DNA of 64,000 nt from Pseudomonas sp. dw_358 (GCF_018449655.1 NZ_JAAVUX010000012.1:97536-161535), one strand, 5' to 3'. Shown: positions 1-8,762, counted from the first letter of the stretch. Numbers and translations are program-made. The notes: a model not told the origin generated them from the letters alone.

Positions 1-1077
1 CCGCGCTGGCTGTACGTGCTACCCAACGGTGACGTGTTGGTGGCCGAAACCAATGCACCGCCCAAGCCGGATGACAGCAAGGGAATCAAGGGCTGGGTCA
101 GCCAGCTGGTGATGGGCCGCGCCGGCGCCACGGTGCCCAGCGCCAACCGCATCACCCTGCTGCGCGACACCGACCACGACGGCGTGGCGGACACCCGCAC
201 GGTGTTCCTCGACAAACTGAACTCACCCTTCGGGATGGCCCTGGCAGGCAATGATTTCTATGTAGCCGACTCCGATGCCTTGCTGCGTTTTACCTATCAA
301 CCCGGGGAAACTTCCATTACCGCGCCCGGGGTCAAGGTCACCGACCTCCCGGGCGGGCCGATCAACCATCACTGGACCAAGAATGTGATCGCCAGCCCGG
401 ACGGCAAGCGGCTGTATGTCACCGTGGGTTCCAACAGCAATGTCGGCGACAACGGCCTGGATGCTGAAAAGGAACGCGCGGCAATCTGGGAAGTGGACCC
501 GGCCACAGGCAGCCACCGGATCTTTGCCTCAGGGCTGCGCAACCCCAACGGCATGGCCTGGGAGCCTGACAGCGGCAAATTGTGGACCTCGGTCAACGAG
601 CGCGACGAAATCGGCAGCGACCTGGTACCGGACTACATCACCTCGGTGAAGGATGGCGGCTTCTATGGCTGGCCTTTCAGTTATTACGGCCAGCACGTGG
701 ACGTGCGCGTCAGCCCGCAGGACCCGGCCATGGTGGCCAAGGCCATCGTTCCGGACTACGCAGTAGGTCCGCACACCGCCTCGCTCGGCTTTACCTTTGC
801 CAGCGGCGACGCCCTGCCGGCTCCGTTCAACCACGGTGCGTTCGTCGGCCAGCACGGGTCGTGGAACCGCAAGCCCCACAGTGGCTACAAGGTGTTGTTC
901 GTGCCGTTCGCCAATGGTATGCCCAGCGGGATGCCCACTGACGTGCTGAGTGGTTTTCTGAACAAGGACGAAGAAGCGATGGGGCGGCCGGTGGGCGTCA
1001 TCGTGGACAAGCAGGGCGCACTGCTGGTGGCCGACGATGTGGGGAACAAGATCTGGCGGGTGACTGCGGTCAAGTAG
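1..1077 (+). CDS. PQQ-dependent sugar (sorbosone-type) dehydrogenase, 3' part only
   Basis: The frame is open from base 1, so the N-terminus (including any signal peptide) lies outside the window; 358 residues are visible. The sequence looks like the soluble glucose/sorbosone dehydrogenase beta-propeller family, periplasmic enzymes that oxidise sugars or aldoses with pyrroloquinoline quinone. Support comes from repeated propeller-strand phrases such as LPNGDVLVAET, LNSPFGMALAG, ASGLRNPNGMAW and GALLVADDVGNKIWRV near the end, plus the HGSWNRK segment typical of the family. The substrate cannot be told from sequence. It converges on the NlpC/P60 gene on the other strand, with a REP-type hairpin between them. 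Family assignment is fairly firm; the specific reaction is inferred. Confidence 0.8.
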   Translation, partial: PRWLYVLPNGDVLVAETNAPPKPDDSKGIKGWVSQLVMGRAGATVPSANRITLLRDTDHDGVADTRTVFLDKLNSPFGMALAGNDFYVADSDALLRFTYQPGETSITAPGVKVTDLPGGPINHHWTKNVIASPDGKRLYVTVGSNSNVGDNGLDAEKERAAIWEVDPATGSHRIFASGLRNPNGMAWEPDSGKLWTSVNERDEIGSDLVPDYITSVKDGGFYGWPFSYYGQHVDVRVSPQDPAMVAKAIVPDYAVGPHTASLGFTFASGDALPAPFNHGAFVGQHGSWNRKPHSGYKVLFVPFANGMPSGMPTDVLSGFLNKDEEAMGRPVGVIVDKQGALLVADDVGNKIWRVTAVK

Positions 1078-1089
1078 AAGTCGGCAGAG

Positions 1090-1130
1090 CGGGCCTCTTC
1101 GCGAACAAGCCTGCTCGCGAAGCCGCCATC
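1090..1130. repeat. REP-type inverted repeat between convergent genes
   Basis: CTTCGCGA at 1097-1104 pairs perfectly with TCGCGAAG at 1115-1122 around a 10-base loop. It is placed between two converging stop codons, as is usual for pseudomonad REP elements. It has no clear T-tract, so any role in termination or mRNA end protection is inferred. Confidence 0.6.
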
Positions 1131-1143
1131 TGCGCCGCTGCCG

Positions 1144-1686
1144 TCAGCGGTTATTGGCCAGGTTATCCGGCAGCAACACCCGTTTGGCACTCAGGTAGCG
1201 CTTCTGCCAATAAGGCTTGGCCAGGTAATCCAGCTTGACCGTCCCCCCAGTGGCCGGCGCATGGACAAAGCGCCCTTCGCCGACGTAGATCCCGGCATGG
1301 GTCACTTCCGAGCCGCGCCCCGTGGCGAAGAAGATCAGATCACCCGATTGCAAAGCCTCTTGGCTCACTTGCGGAGCACGCATCTCGATCATTTCCCGCG
1401 TCGAGCGCGGCAGCTTGATGCCCGCCGCATCGCGGTAGACAAAACCGATCAGCCCACTGCAATCGAAACCTGAATCAGGGGTGTTGCCGCCCCAGCGGTA
1501 GGGCGTGCCGACCAGGCCGATGGCACGGATCAGCACATCGTCCGCTGCAGGATAAAAGGCATTGGCGGGAGCCGGTCCGACCGGGCGAACGACCACCGGC
1601 ACAGGCCGGGGCGGAGGGGGCGCGCTGGCGCAGCCGCCGAGAAAGCCGACGAGGAGAAGAGTGGCAAGACGTGCCTGGCTCGACAT
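1144..1686 (-). CDS. NlpC/P60 family lipoprotein (cell-wall peptidase), first copy
   Basis: A 180-aa putative murein endopeptidase. The signal peptide ends in FLGGC, making Cys19 the lipidation site, and is followed by a Pro-rich linker. The NlpC/P60 domain spans about residues 50-170. The expected catalytic set is present: Cys76 in SGFDCSG, His130 in VTHAGIYVG and His142 in RFVHAP. Family members cut peptide cross-links in peptidoglycan; the bond cut here is not known. A longer NlpC/P60 lipoprotein lies just upstream on the same strand, so the two look like an old tandem duplication. The ATG at 1686 fits the signal peptide. Confidence 0.88.
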   Translation of the reverse strand: MSSQARLATLLLVGFLGGCASAPPPPRPVPVVVRPVGPAPANAFYPAADDVLIRAIGLVGTPYRWGGNTPDSGFDCSGLIGFVYRDAAGIKLPRSTREMIEMRAPQVSQEALQSGDLIFFATGRGSEVTHAGIYVGEGRFVHAPATGGTVKLDYLAKPYWQKRYLSAKRVLLPDNLANNR

Positions 1687-1818
1687 AACAAGGATCCTGA
1701 TGCTACTGCCGAAAACACGAACGGCGCCGAGCTCTCAAGCTCGCCGCCGCATCTTGTTGCCTGTGTCGCAGGCTATGAGAACAGCCTGACTTCCGGGTAC
1801 TGCCGAGTTTCTACTGCT

Positions 1819-2526
1819 TCAGTTTCTGGAGATGACTGCGCCTTTCGAACCCACGCTGGTCGCCGGCGCCATGGCCAGGGCCCGCTTGGCCTCGATGAAG
1901 GTCTTGCTCCAGTAGCTGTCGTCCAGGCTGTCGACGCGAACGCCGCCGCTGCGGTGACTGCTGGAATGAATGAACTGATCATCACCCAGGTAGATACCGG
2001 CATGGCTGACACGGCCACGGCCACGGGTACTGAAGAACAGCAGATCACCCGGCTTGAGGTTGTTGCGAGCAACCACCGGCGCCTTGACGTTGATCATGTC
2101 GCGGGTAGAACGCGGCAGGGTCATGCCGGCTTCTTCGCGAAACAGGTAGCCGATGAAACCGCTGCAATCAAAACCCGACTCGGTGCTGCCACCGGTGCGG
2201 TAGCGCGTGCCGATCAGCGACTTGCCACGCTCGAGGATGCTGTCAGCCAGCATCGGCATCTTGTAGGGGGCGTTGCCGGAGAACTGGCTGAGCTCTTGCT
2301 CGGTGGCGTCTTCGGTGGCGGCGACTTCGTCGTCCAGCACCGAGGACGAAGCCTGGGAATGAGGGTGCAATGCCTGAACCTGCGCACGCGGCTGAGCCGG
2401 GGCGGTCACGGGGCCGATGGAAACCGGCTGGATGGCAGCTTGCTGCTGGAGCGGCGACTGTGAGGCGCAACCCAACAACAGGGTAACGAGTGCGATGGGC
2501 ACGAGGGGTGCGAAGCGCTTGAGCAT
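1819..2526 (-). CDS. NlpC/P60 family lipoprotein (cell-wall peptidase), second copy
   Basis: A 235-aa lipoprotein from the ATG at 2526: signal peptide with lipobox LLLGC (Cys20), a variable Gln/Pro-rich linker, then an NlpC/P60 domain at about residues 95-215. Catalytic residues are Cys121 (SGFDCSG), His175 (VSHAGIYLG) and His187 (QFIHSS). The frame stays open upstream to an ATG at 2634 that has a good ribosome binding site (AGAGGTGG), whereas the ATG at 2526 has none that is obvious. The longer form would put 36 residues before the signal peptide, which is unusual for a lipoprotein. I favour 2526 on domain grounds but the start is unsettled. Confidence 0.85.
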   Translation of the reverse strand: MLKRFAPLVPIALVTLLLGCASQSPLQQQAAIQPVSIGPVTAPAQPRAQVQALHPHSQASSSVLDDEVAATEDATEQELSQFSGNAPYKMPMLADSILERGKSLIGTRYRTGGSTESGFDCSGFIGYLFREEAGMTLPRSTRDMINVKAPVVARNNLKPGDLLFFSTRGRGRVSHAGIYLGDDQFIHSSSHRSGGVRVDSLDDSYWSKTFIEAKRALAMAPATSVGSKGAVISRN

Positions 2527-2951
2527 GGGCACAACCGTGTCTGTGAAATTGACGAAGGAGGGACTATGCCCGCTATCGGCATCATTTGCAAATTCAATCG
2601 AACCAAATGTGACTTCCGGGAAACTCGTGTTCATCTAACGCCCACCTCTAAAAATGGCATTCTGGACTCGGTCACAGAATGCTGTGGCACGGGGTTGATT
2701 CGATTGGCAAAGACGTTCCCGACCCAGCGCGGACGCAGGTTGCCGATAGACTCAAAGTCTGTTTGTGCGCTTCAGTGAAACGCCGAAAGGAATAAGCTTA
2801 AAAGGTGCTGATAGTCTGGGCTTATCGATGCCCGATGCAGAGATGTTTTGCAAAGCAAGGGCTGGGCCAACTTTTCGTTAGGCTTCTAATCAATTCCCTT
2901 GAACCGTTGCCCTGTCTGGCTTGCTGTGGCCACATTTTTTATAAGGGCAAG

Positions 2952-3053
2952 GGCCGCCAGCGCAACGCCGCCAAGAAATTGTTTCCAAATATCTCATTCA
3001 GCGAGCCGATTCGCGCCATTGGGTAGCATGATCCGGGTGAATGCCCGGTTTTT
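2952..3053 (+). ncRNA. Candidate small RNA (about 100 nt), tentative
   Basis: A plus-strand unit in a gene-free region. TATAAG at 2940-2945 could be a -10 element, although a convincing -35 is missing. About 100 nt later CCGGG (3033-3037) and CCCGG (3044-3048) form a short GC stem with a six-base loop followed directly by five Ts. Both flanking genes run on the minus strand, so this terminator has no protein gene to serve. I do not recognise a known Pseudomonas sRNA in it. It may be spurious. Confidence 0.3.
3033..3053 (+). terminator. Plus-strand intrinsic terminator-like hairpin
   Basis: A 5-bp all-GC stem (CCGGG/CCCGG) with loop TGAATG and a TTTTT tail at 3049-3053. The T-tract is only on the plus strand, so it does not serve hda, which ends nearby on the minus strand. 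Confidence 0.45.
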
Positions 3054-3086
3054 GACCTGGGGGCTTCAGAGCGCAAGAAAGCCCCG

Positions 3087-3791
3087 TTACCAGCCCAGGG
3101 TTTCCTTCAGGAAGGGAATGGTCAGCTTGCGCTGAGCTTGCAAGGAGGCCTGGTCCAGCTGTTCCAGCAGGTCGAAGAGCGCACTCATGCTGCGAGTGCC
3201 ACGGGTGAGGATGAAATGACCTACTTCGTCGGTGAGGTGCAGGCCGCGACGTGAGGCACGCAGTTGCAGGGCACGCAGCTTGTCTTCATCGGACAGGGGA
3301 CGCATCTGGAAGATCAGCGCCAAGGTCAACCGCGACTTGAGGTCGGCCAGTTTGACCGGCAGTTCCCGGGGGGAATGGGAAGCCGCTATCAATAGCCGAC
3401 GCCCGCTGTCGCGAAGGCGGTTGAACAGGTGAAACAGCGCTTCTTCCCAATCGGCCTTGCCGGCCACGACCTGAAGATCATCCAGGCAGACCAGCTCGTA
3501 CTGTTCGAGGTCGTCAAGGATGCCTGTGCCACGGTCGAGCAACTCGGCCAAGGGCAGGTAGACGGCGGGCTCGCCCGTCTGCTCGAAACGCAGGCAGGCG
3601 GCTTGCAGCAGGTGAGTGCGACCCACACCGTGCTTGCCCCACAGGTAGATGAGGCTTTCGGTCCACCCGGCGTCGGCTTCACACAGGCGCTCGACGTAGC
3701 CGAGAGCGGCGGCGTTGGCGCCTGGGTAGTAGTTGACGAAGGTGGCGTCATCACGCAGACGCACACCCAAGGGCAGCTGAATCGGTTTCAT
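3087..3791 (-). CDS. hda: DnaA regulatory inactivator Hda
   Basis: A 234-aa DnaA-like AAA+ protein. With the sliding clamp, Hda stimulates hydrolysis of ATP bound to DnaA and so prevents re-initiation of replication. The N-terminus MKPIQLPLGVRL carries the QLPLGV-type clamp-binding motif. The nucleotide loop is GKHGVGRTHL (Arg in place of the usual Lys, as is common in Hda) and the Walker B is LVCLDDLQ. The C-terminal part has the lid features seen in DnaA (ILTRGTRSMSALFDLLEQLD). The frame extends 32 codons upstream, but the ATG at 3791 gives the conserved N-terminus. The AI-2E permease gene lies upstream on the same strand. Confidence 0.93.
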   Translation of the reverse strand: MKPIQLPLGVRLRDDATFVNYYPGANAAALGYVERLCEADAGWTESLIYLWGKHGVGRTHLLQAACLRFEQTGEPAVYLPLAELLDRGTGILDDLEQYELVCLDDLQVVAGKADWEEALFHLFNRLRDSGRRLLIAASHSPRELPVKLADLKSRLTLALIFQMRPLSDEDKLRALQLRASRRGLHLTDEVGHFILTRGTRSMSALFDLLEQLDQASLQAQRKLTIPFLKETLGW

Positions 3792-3901
3792 GCTGGCGTG
3801 CAGTTCTGACGAACTGCCAAGGGCCTCAGTGTGAAGTGCGCAAAGTTTATACCTGCCACGTCTGCCGCACAATGCGGCAGAGCCCAAGCAAAATCAAAGG
3901 T

Positions 3902-4975
3902 TTACAGATCCGGATCTTCCATGCCGCCATAGATATCGGACTTTTTGTACAGGTCGTGCACATGGCGAATCAGCACCATGATCACCGCCGCCACCGGCAG
4001 CGCGATCAATATCCCGGTAAAACCGAACAACTCGCCACCGGCGAGAATGGCGAAGATCACTGCCACGGGATGAAGACCGATCCGATCACCCACCAGCAAC
4101 GGGGTCAGGACCATGCCTTCCAGTGCCTGACCGATCATGAACACTGCAGCGATACCGATCAGGTGATACGGGTCGAGACCGAATTGGAACAGACCGGTGG
4201 CCATGGCCGCGACGATACCGATAGTAAAGCCCATGTACGGCACAATCGCCGCCAGACCGGCCAACAGCCCGATCAACAGGCCCAATTCGACGCCCACCAG
4301 CATCAGCCCCCCGGCGTAGATCATGCCCAAGGCCAGCATCACCAGCAATTGCCCGCGCACGAACGCACCCAGGACTTCGTGGCACTCGCCGGCCAGGCCG
4401 ACGATCTGATCTTCGCGCTCGCGGGGCAGCAGGCTGCGGATCTTCGCCATCATGATGTCCCAGTCGCGCAACAGGTAGAAACCCACGACCGGGATCAACA
4501 CGACATTGGCCAGCCAGCTGATCAAGGCCAGGCTCGACGCCGTCGCCTGGCTCAGGACCACGCCGACGATGTCGCTGGTCTGGCCCATATGCTCGGTGAT
4601 CGCTGCCTTGATCTTGTCGAACTTCCAGAAGCCATCGTTCAGGCCCAGGTGGGTCTGCAACCAGGGCAGCGCCGCGTGTTGCAACCAGTCCAGGGCCTGG
4701 GGCGCCAGCTCGTAGAGACGCACCAGCTGCTTGGCGAGCATGGGCACCAGCACCAGCAGCAAGGCCAGGAAAATCAGAGTGAACAGCGTGAAGACGCTGA
4801 CCACGCCCCAGGTACGGGAAAAGCCCCAGGCCTCCAACTTGTCGACCAAGGGGTCGGCCATGTAGGCCAGCACGATGGCAATCAGGAACGGCGTCAGAAT
4901 CGGGTGCAGGAAATACACGAATGCGCATGCCAGCAAGGCTATGCCGATCCAGAACCAGCGGTGTGAATAGGTCAT
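3902..4975 (-). CDS. AI-2E/PerM family transporter
   Basis: A 357-aa polytopic membrane protein of the AI-2E family exporter/permease group (PerM, YdiK, TqsA). Hydrophobic segments begin near residues 8-40, a long amphipathic stretch sits at about 65-150, and several more membrane spans run to about residue 330, ending in a short charged tail. Substrates in this family are mostly unknown; autoinducer-2 export and ion transport have been reported for some members, so no substrate is assigned. The frame opens with a TTG one codon earlier, but the ATG at 4975 is preferred. It lies between the DUF2066 gene and hda, all on the minus strand. Confidence 0.85.
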   Translation of the reverse strand: MTYSHRWFWIGIALLACAFVYFLHPILTPFLIAIVLAYMADPLVDKLEAWGFSRTWGVVSVFTLFTLIFLALLLVLVPMLAKQLVRLYELAPQALDWLQHAALPWLQTHLGLNDGFWKFDKIKAAITEHMGQTSDIVGVVLSQATASSLALISWLANVVLIPVVGFYLLRDWDIMMAKIRSLLPREREDQIVGLAGECHEVLGAFVRGQLLVMLALGMIYAGGLMLVGVELGLLIGLLAGLAAIVPYMGFTIGIVAAMATGLFQFGLDPYHLIGIAAVFMIGQALEGMVLTPLLVGDRIGLHPVAVIFAILAGGELFGFTGILIALPVAAVIMVLIRHVHDLYKKSDIYGGMEDPDL

Positions 4976-5022
4976 CAAGGGGTGGCCTTGTGTTTGTATA
5001 TAGATAGAAGGAAGCGGTGTGC

Positions 5023-6072
5023 TTACCAGTGGAAGACCAGATCGGGGGCCGGTGCCGTCGGCGCTGCCGGAGCCGTCGGTTGGCCCGGCACCGCGACAGG
5101 CGACGCTACGACCGGCGACGGCTGCACCTCCTGCAGTTTGGCCAGCGTCAGCTGAGCCCGCAGTTGATCGATACTGCCGGTCACCCGGTACACCACCGTG
5201 TCGCCATCGACGCTTTTGAGCCGCGCGCCGAATGGCTCCAACAGGCGGCCGAGCTCGGCATAATGGGCCAGGGTGTTGCCCTGGACCTGCAAGGTGATGT
5301 CGGTACTCGCCCCCGGCTTGGCCAGGTAACGCGGCGCCAGACGCTCACTGACCGCCAGCATCAGGGCATCGGCAAGGGTGGCTTGATCGGTGCCTTCGGC
5401 AGTGCCGGTGTCGGTCTTGCCGCCCAGCCACAGGTGCCATTTGGCTTGCCACTTGTCACCGTCCTGGTGCGCGTGCACCGCCAGCAAGGCATCGGCATTG
5501 TAGCGCTCGGACACCGTCTTCAACGGCGCAGGGTCGGTGCCTTCGAGGTTTTTCGCAGTGGCCGCCAGCTGTTCGTTGAGATCCCCCATCGGCAGGCGCA
5601 AAGGCAGGCCCCGGTGTTGGGCCGCGCGGCGCAACGGGTTGGCGGTGGCCTGACCATCGCCCACCAGGCTGCTGGTACCGTCGGCGCCATCGTTGAGCCA
5701 CCAGCCCAGAATCGACGGGCGGTTGCTGCCCCAGGTGGCCAGCCCGGCCTGACGCAGTTGAGCGTCGGTGCTGACGGGGTCGAACTCCACCTGCAGCGAT
5801 TGGGGCGGCCCGGCATCGTAGCCATACTGGCTGATGATCTGCTGCGGGTCCTTGCGCACGGCGGCCAGCGCCGGATTGGCGATCGCCTTGGGGTCACCGG
5901 TCAGGCGCAGCACCAGGGTTTCCAGGGCGCGCTGAGTCGCGGCGCTGCGCTCGTCCGGGGTCTGGGTGGCCACGGGCTCCAGCACCTGATACAGGTTGTT
6001 CACGGTTTCAGCGTGGCCTTGCAGACTCAGGCTCGCAAGGCAACCGGCTAACAGATACGGACTCAAACGCAT
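5023..6072 (-). CDS. DUF2066 domain-containing exported protein
   Basis: A 349-aa protein with a cleavable signal peptide (SLSLQGHAE, cleavage after about residue 21), then a DUF2066-like region (VLEPVATQTPDERSAATQRA onward) and a low-complexity Pro/Ala-rich C-terminus ending in DLVFHW. Its function is unknown. It is divergent from purM across about 230 bp and upstream of the permease gene. In pseudomonads this neighbour of purM is, as I recall, conserved, which suggests a core envelope role; that is inference only. Confidence 0.8.
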   Translation of the reverse strand: MRLSPYLLAGCLASLSLQGHAETVNNLYQVLEPVATQTPDERSAATQRALETLVLRLTGDPKAIANPALAAVRKDPQQIISQYGYDAGPPQSLQVEFDPVSTDAQLRQAGLATWGSNRPSILGWWLNDGADGTSSLVGDGQATANPLRRAAQHRGLPLRLPMGDLNEQLAATAKNLEGTDPAPLKTVSERYNADALLAVHAHQDGDKWQAKWHLWLGGKTDTGTAEGTDQATLADALMLAVSERLAPRYLAKPGASTDITLQVQGNTLAHYAELGRLLEPFGARLKSVDGDTVVYRVTGSIDQLRAQLTLAKLQEVQPSPVVASPVAVPGQPTAPAAPTAPAPDLVFHW

Positions 6073-6257
6073 GGATTATTCCCGACGGCAATATACGGAT
6101 TGTGGCTGTGACCCTTGTTGGCGGTAAAACATTCAGGGCCGGCGCAAAGTTTTTTATTATTGCATGGCCGCCGCACCATAGGGGATGACGCAACAGCGGT
6201 TCATCAAGACGTGATAGCCGCTACCGGGCAAGCCTGATAAAATCGCGCGCCTTCGCA

Positions 6258-6275
6258 GACCGATGACAATCGGTC
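6258..6275 (+). promoter_or_regulatory. Leader hairpin upstream of purM
   Basis: GACCGAT (6258-6264) and ATCGGTC (6269-6275) are perfect inverted repeats around GACA, ending 29 bases before the purM ATG. There is no T-tract. It could be a protein operator or a 5'-UTR stem; no regulator is assigned. Confidence 0.35.
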
Positions 6276-6304
6276 GATACCCGAGAATCAAAAAGGCCTG
6301 GATC

Positions 6305-7363
6305 ATGAGCAAGCAACCCTCCGTGAGCTACAAGGACGCCGGTGTAGACATCGACGCCGGTGAAGCGCTGGTCGAACGCATCAAAGGCGTCGCCAAACGC
6401 ACCGCGCGCCCCGAAGTCATGGGCGGCCTGGGTGGCTTCGGCGCCCTGTGCGAGATCCCGGCGGGTTACAAGCAGCCCGTGCTGGTTTCCGGCACCGACG
6501 GCGTGGGCACCAAGCTGCGTCTGGCGCTGAACCTGAACCGGCACGACAGCATCGGCATCGACCTGGTGGCCATGTGCGTCAACGACCTGGTGGTGTGCGG
6601 CGCGGAGCCGCTGTTCTTCCTGGACTACTACGCCACCGGCAAGCTCAACGTCGACACCGCCGCTGACGTGGTCACCGGCATCGGTGCCGGCTGCGAACTG
6701 GCCGGCTGCTCGCTGGTGGGCGGCGAGACCGCTGAAATGCCCGGCATGTACGAAGGCGAAGACTACGACCTGGCCGGGTTCTGCGTCGGTGTGGTGGAGA
6801 AGGCCGAAATCATCGACGGCTCGAAAGTCGCTACCGGTGACGCCCTGATCGCGTTGCCCTCCTCCGGCCCGCACTCCAACGGCTATTCGCTGGTGCGCAA
6901 GATCATCGAAGTGGCCGGTGCCGATATCGAGACCGTGCAGCTGGACGGCAAACCGCTGACCGACCTGCTGATGGCGCCGACCCGTATCTACGTCAAACCG
7001 CTGCTCAAGCTGATCAAGGAAACCGGCGCCGTCAAGGCCATGGCCCACATCACCGGTGGCGGTCTGCTGGACAACATCCCGCGGGTCCTGCCAAAAGGCG
7101 CTCAGGCCAAGGTCGATGTCGCGAGCTGGACCCGTCCGGCGGTGTTCGACTGGCTGCAAGAGAAAGGCAACGTCGACGAACACGAAATGCACCGCGTACT
7201 CAACTGCGGCGTCGGCATGGTCATCTGCGTGGCCCAGGCCGACGTGCAGAAGACCCTGGCCAACCTGCAGGCCAACGGCGAGCAGCCGTGGGTCATCGGT
7301 GAAATCGGCGTCGCAGCCGAAGGCGCGGCACAAGTCGAGTTGCTGAACCTCAAGGCGCACTGA
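6305..7363 (+). CDS. purM: Phosphoribosylformylglycinamidine cyclo-ligase (AIR synthase)
   Basis: A 352-aa PurM that closes the imidazole ring of formylglycinamidine ribotide with ATP to give 5-aminoimidazole ribotide, step five of de novo purine synthesis. The N-terminus SVSYKDAGVDIDAGEAL and the motifs GTDGVGTKLRLAL, GGETAEMPGMY and HITGGGLLDNIPRVLP are diagnostic. The length matches the family. The ATG at 6305 follows an AAGG-type ribosome binding site and gives the conserved start; an upstream in-frame ATG adds 14 unconserved residues. The stop codon overlaps the purN start in TGATG, so purM and purN are translationally coupled. Confidence 0.97.
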   Translation: MSKQPSVSYKDAGVDIDAGEALVERIKGVAKRTARPEVMGGLGGFGALCEIPAGYKQPVLVSGTDGVGTKLRLALNLNRHDSIGIDLVAMCVNDLVVCGAEPLFFLDYYATGKLNVDTAADVVTGIGAGCELAGCSLVGGETAEMPGMYEGEDYDLAGFCVGVVEKAEIIDGSKVATGDALIALPSSGPHSNGYSLVRKIIEVAGADIETVQLDGKPLTDLLMAPTRIYVKPLLKLIKETGAVKAMAHITGGGLLDNIPRVLPKGAQAKVDVASWTRPAVFDWLQEKGNVDEHEMHRVLNCGVGMVICVAQADVQKTLANLQANGEQPWVIGEIGVAAEGAAQVELLNLKAH

Positions 7364-8031
7364 TGCCGGCGTTCACCTCCGGGCACTGCAACGTCGTAGT
7401 GTTGCTGTCGGGTACCGGCAGCAACCTGCAGGCCCTGATCGACAGCATTGCCCAGGCAGCTCCCGCGTATCCCGCGCGCATCCGCGCGGTGATCTCCAAC
7501 CGTGCCGACGCCTTGGGCCTGCAAAAAGCCCGGGACGCGGGTATCGCCACAGCCGTCCTCGATCACAAGGCCTACGTCGACCGCGAAGCCTTCGATCAGG
7601 CCTTGGCTGAATGCATCGACAACTTTGGCGCGGACCTTGTGGTGCTCGCCGGCTTCATGCGTATCCTCAGTGTCACCTTCGTGCGCCACTATGAAGGTCG
7701 CCTGCTGAACATCCACCCTTCCCTGCTGCCCCTGTATAAAGGCCTGCATACCCACCAGCGCGCCTTGGAGGCCGGTGACCGCGAGCATGGCTGCAGCGTG
7801 CACTTCGTCACCGAGGAACTCGATGGCGGCCCTCTGGTCGTACAGGCTGCCATCCCGATTCAGGCCGACGATGACGCTCAGCGTCTGGCGGCGCGGGTGC
7901 ATGCACGGGAACACCAGATCTACCCACTGGCCGTGCGCTGGTTCGCCGAAGGCCGCTTGAGCCTGGGTGCCCAAGGTGCAATATTGGACGGCCAGTACCT
8001 CGGGGCCAGCGGCCACTTGATTCGAACCTAG
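7363..8031 (+). CDS. purN: Phosphoribosylglycinamide formyltransferase, folate-dependent
   Basis: A 222-aa GAR transformylase that moves a formyl group from 10-formyl-tetrahydrofolate to glycinamide ribonucleotide in purine synthesis. The phosphate-binding motif is LLSGTGSNLQAL. The catalytic triad Asn116, His118 (LLNIHPSLLP) and Asp154 (ELDGGPLV) is intact. It overlaps purM by one base and is followed nine bases later by a DUF3108 gene, so the three probably share a transcript. Confidence 0.97.
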   Translation: MPAFTSGHCNVVVLLSGTGSNLQALIDSIAQAAPAYPARIRAVISNRADALGLQKARDAGIATAVLDHKAYVDREAFDQALAECIDNFGADLVVLAGFMRILSVTFVRHYEGRLLNIHPSLLPLYKGLHTHQRALEAGDREHGCSVHFVTEELDGGPLVVQAAIPIQADDDAQRLAARVHAREHQIYPLAVRWFAEGRLSLGAQGAILDGQYLGASGHLIRT

Positions 8032-8039
8032 GAGTTTTT

Positions 8040-8762
8040 ATGCGTCGCGCTTTGCTTTTCGCCCTCGCTCTGATTGCCTCGCCGTTGATTGCCTCGACGG
8101 CCACGGCCGCCGACCTCAAGCCATTCTCCGCCAGCTACACCGCCGACTGGAAACAGCTGCCCATGAGCGGCACCGCCGAGCGCAGCCTGAGCAAGGAGGG
8201 TGACACCTGGACCCTCAATTTCAAGGCCGCGATGATGATCGCCAGCCTCACCGAAAGCAGCACTATCAAGGTCGACAAGGATGTGCTGCAACCTCAGACC
8301 TATCACTTCGAACGTGGCGGCCTGGGCAAGACCAAGAAAGTCGATCTGACCTTCGACTGGGCGGCCAAGCAGGTCACCGGCACCGACCGCAACGACACCA
8401 TCAAGCTGCCGCTCAACCGCGGCGTGGTGGACAAGTCGACCTACCAGCTGGCCCTGCAGCAAGACGTGGCCGCCGGCAAGAAGAGCATGAGCTACCAGGT
8501 GGTCGACGGCAACGAGATCGAGACCTATGACTTCCGCGTGCTGGGCACCGAGAAGGTCGACACCAAGGCCGGCCAGATCGATGCCGTCAAGGTCGAACGC
8601 GTGCGTGACCCGACGCAGACCAAACGCACCACCGTGCTGTGGTTCGCCAAGGACTGGAACTACCTGCTGGTGCGTTTGCAGCAGGTCGAGACCGATGGCA
8701 AGGAATACAACATCATGCTGCAAGACGGCACGGTGGATGGCAAAGCAGTGAAAGGCAGCTGA
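8040..8762 (+). CDS. DUF3108 domain-containing periplasmic protein
   Basis: A 240-aa exported protein with a signal peptide of about 23 residues ending in STATAAD. The rest is a DUF3108-type beta-rich domain (KPFSASYTADWKQLPMSGTA at the start; TTVLWFAKDWNYLLVRLQQ towards the end). Family function is unknown. A GGAG ribosome binding site precedes the ATG at 8040. Its position behind purMN and before a strong terminator makes it the last gene of a three-gene unit. As I recall this linkage is conserved in Pseudomonas; no purine role is implied. Confidence 0.85.
   Translation: MRRALLFALALIASPLIASTATAADLKPFSASYTADWKQLPMSGTAERSLSKEGDTWTLNFKAAMMIASLTESSTIKVDKDVLQPQTYHFERGGLGKTKKVDLTFDWAAKQVTGTDRNDTIKLPLNRGVVDKSTYQLALQQDVAAGKKSMSYQVVDGNEIETYDFRVLGTEKVDTKAGQIDAVKVERVRDPTQTKRTTVLWFAKDWNYLLVRLQQVETDGKEYNIMLQDGTVDGKAVKGS

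Larger units (their letters stand above)
2635..3086. other. 452-bp intergenic region, AT-richer than its surroundings
   Basis: No open frame here resembles a known protein. It holds the upstream region of the second NlpC/P60 gene (minus strand) and the region downstream of hda. The only structured signals I see are a TATAAG box at 2940-2945 and a plus-strand intrinsic-terminator-like hairpin at 3033-3053, reported separately as a possible small RNA. Confidence 0.6.
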
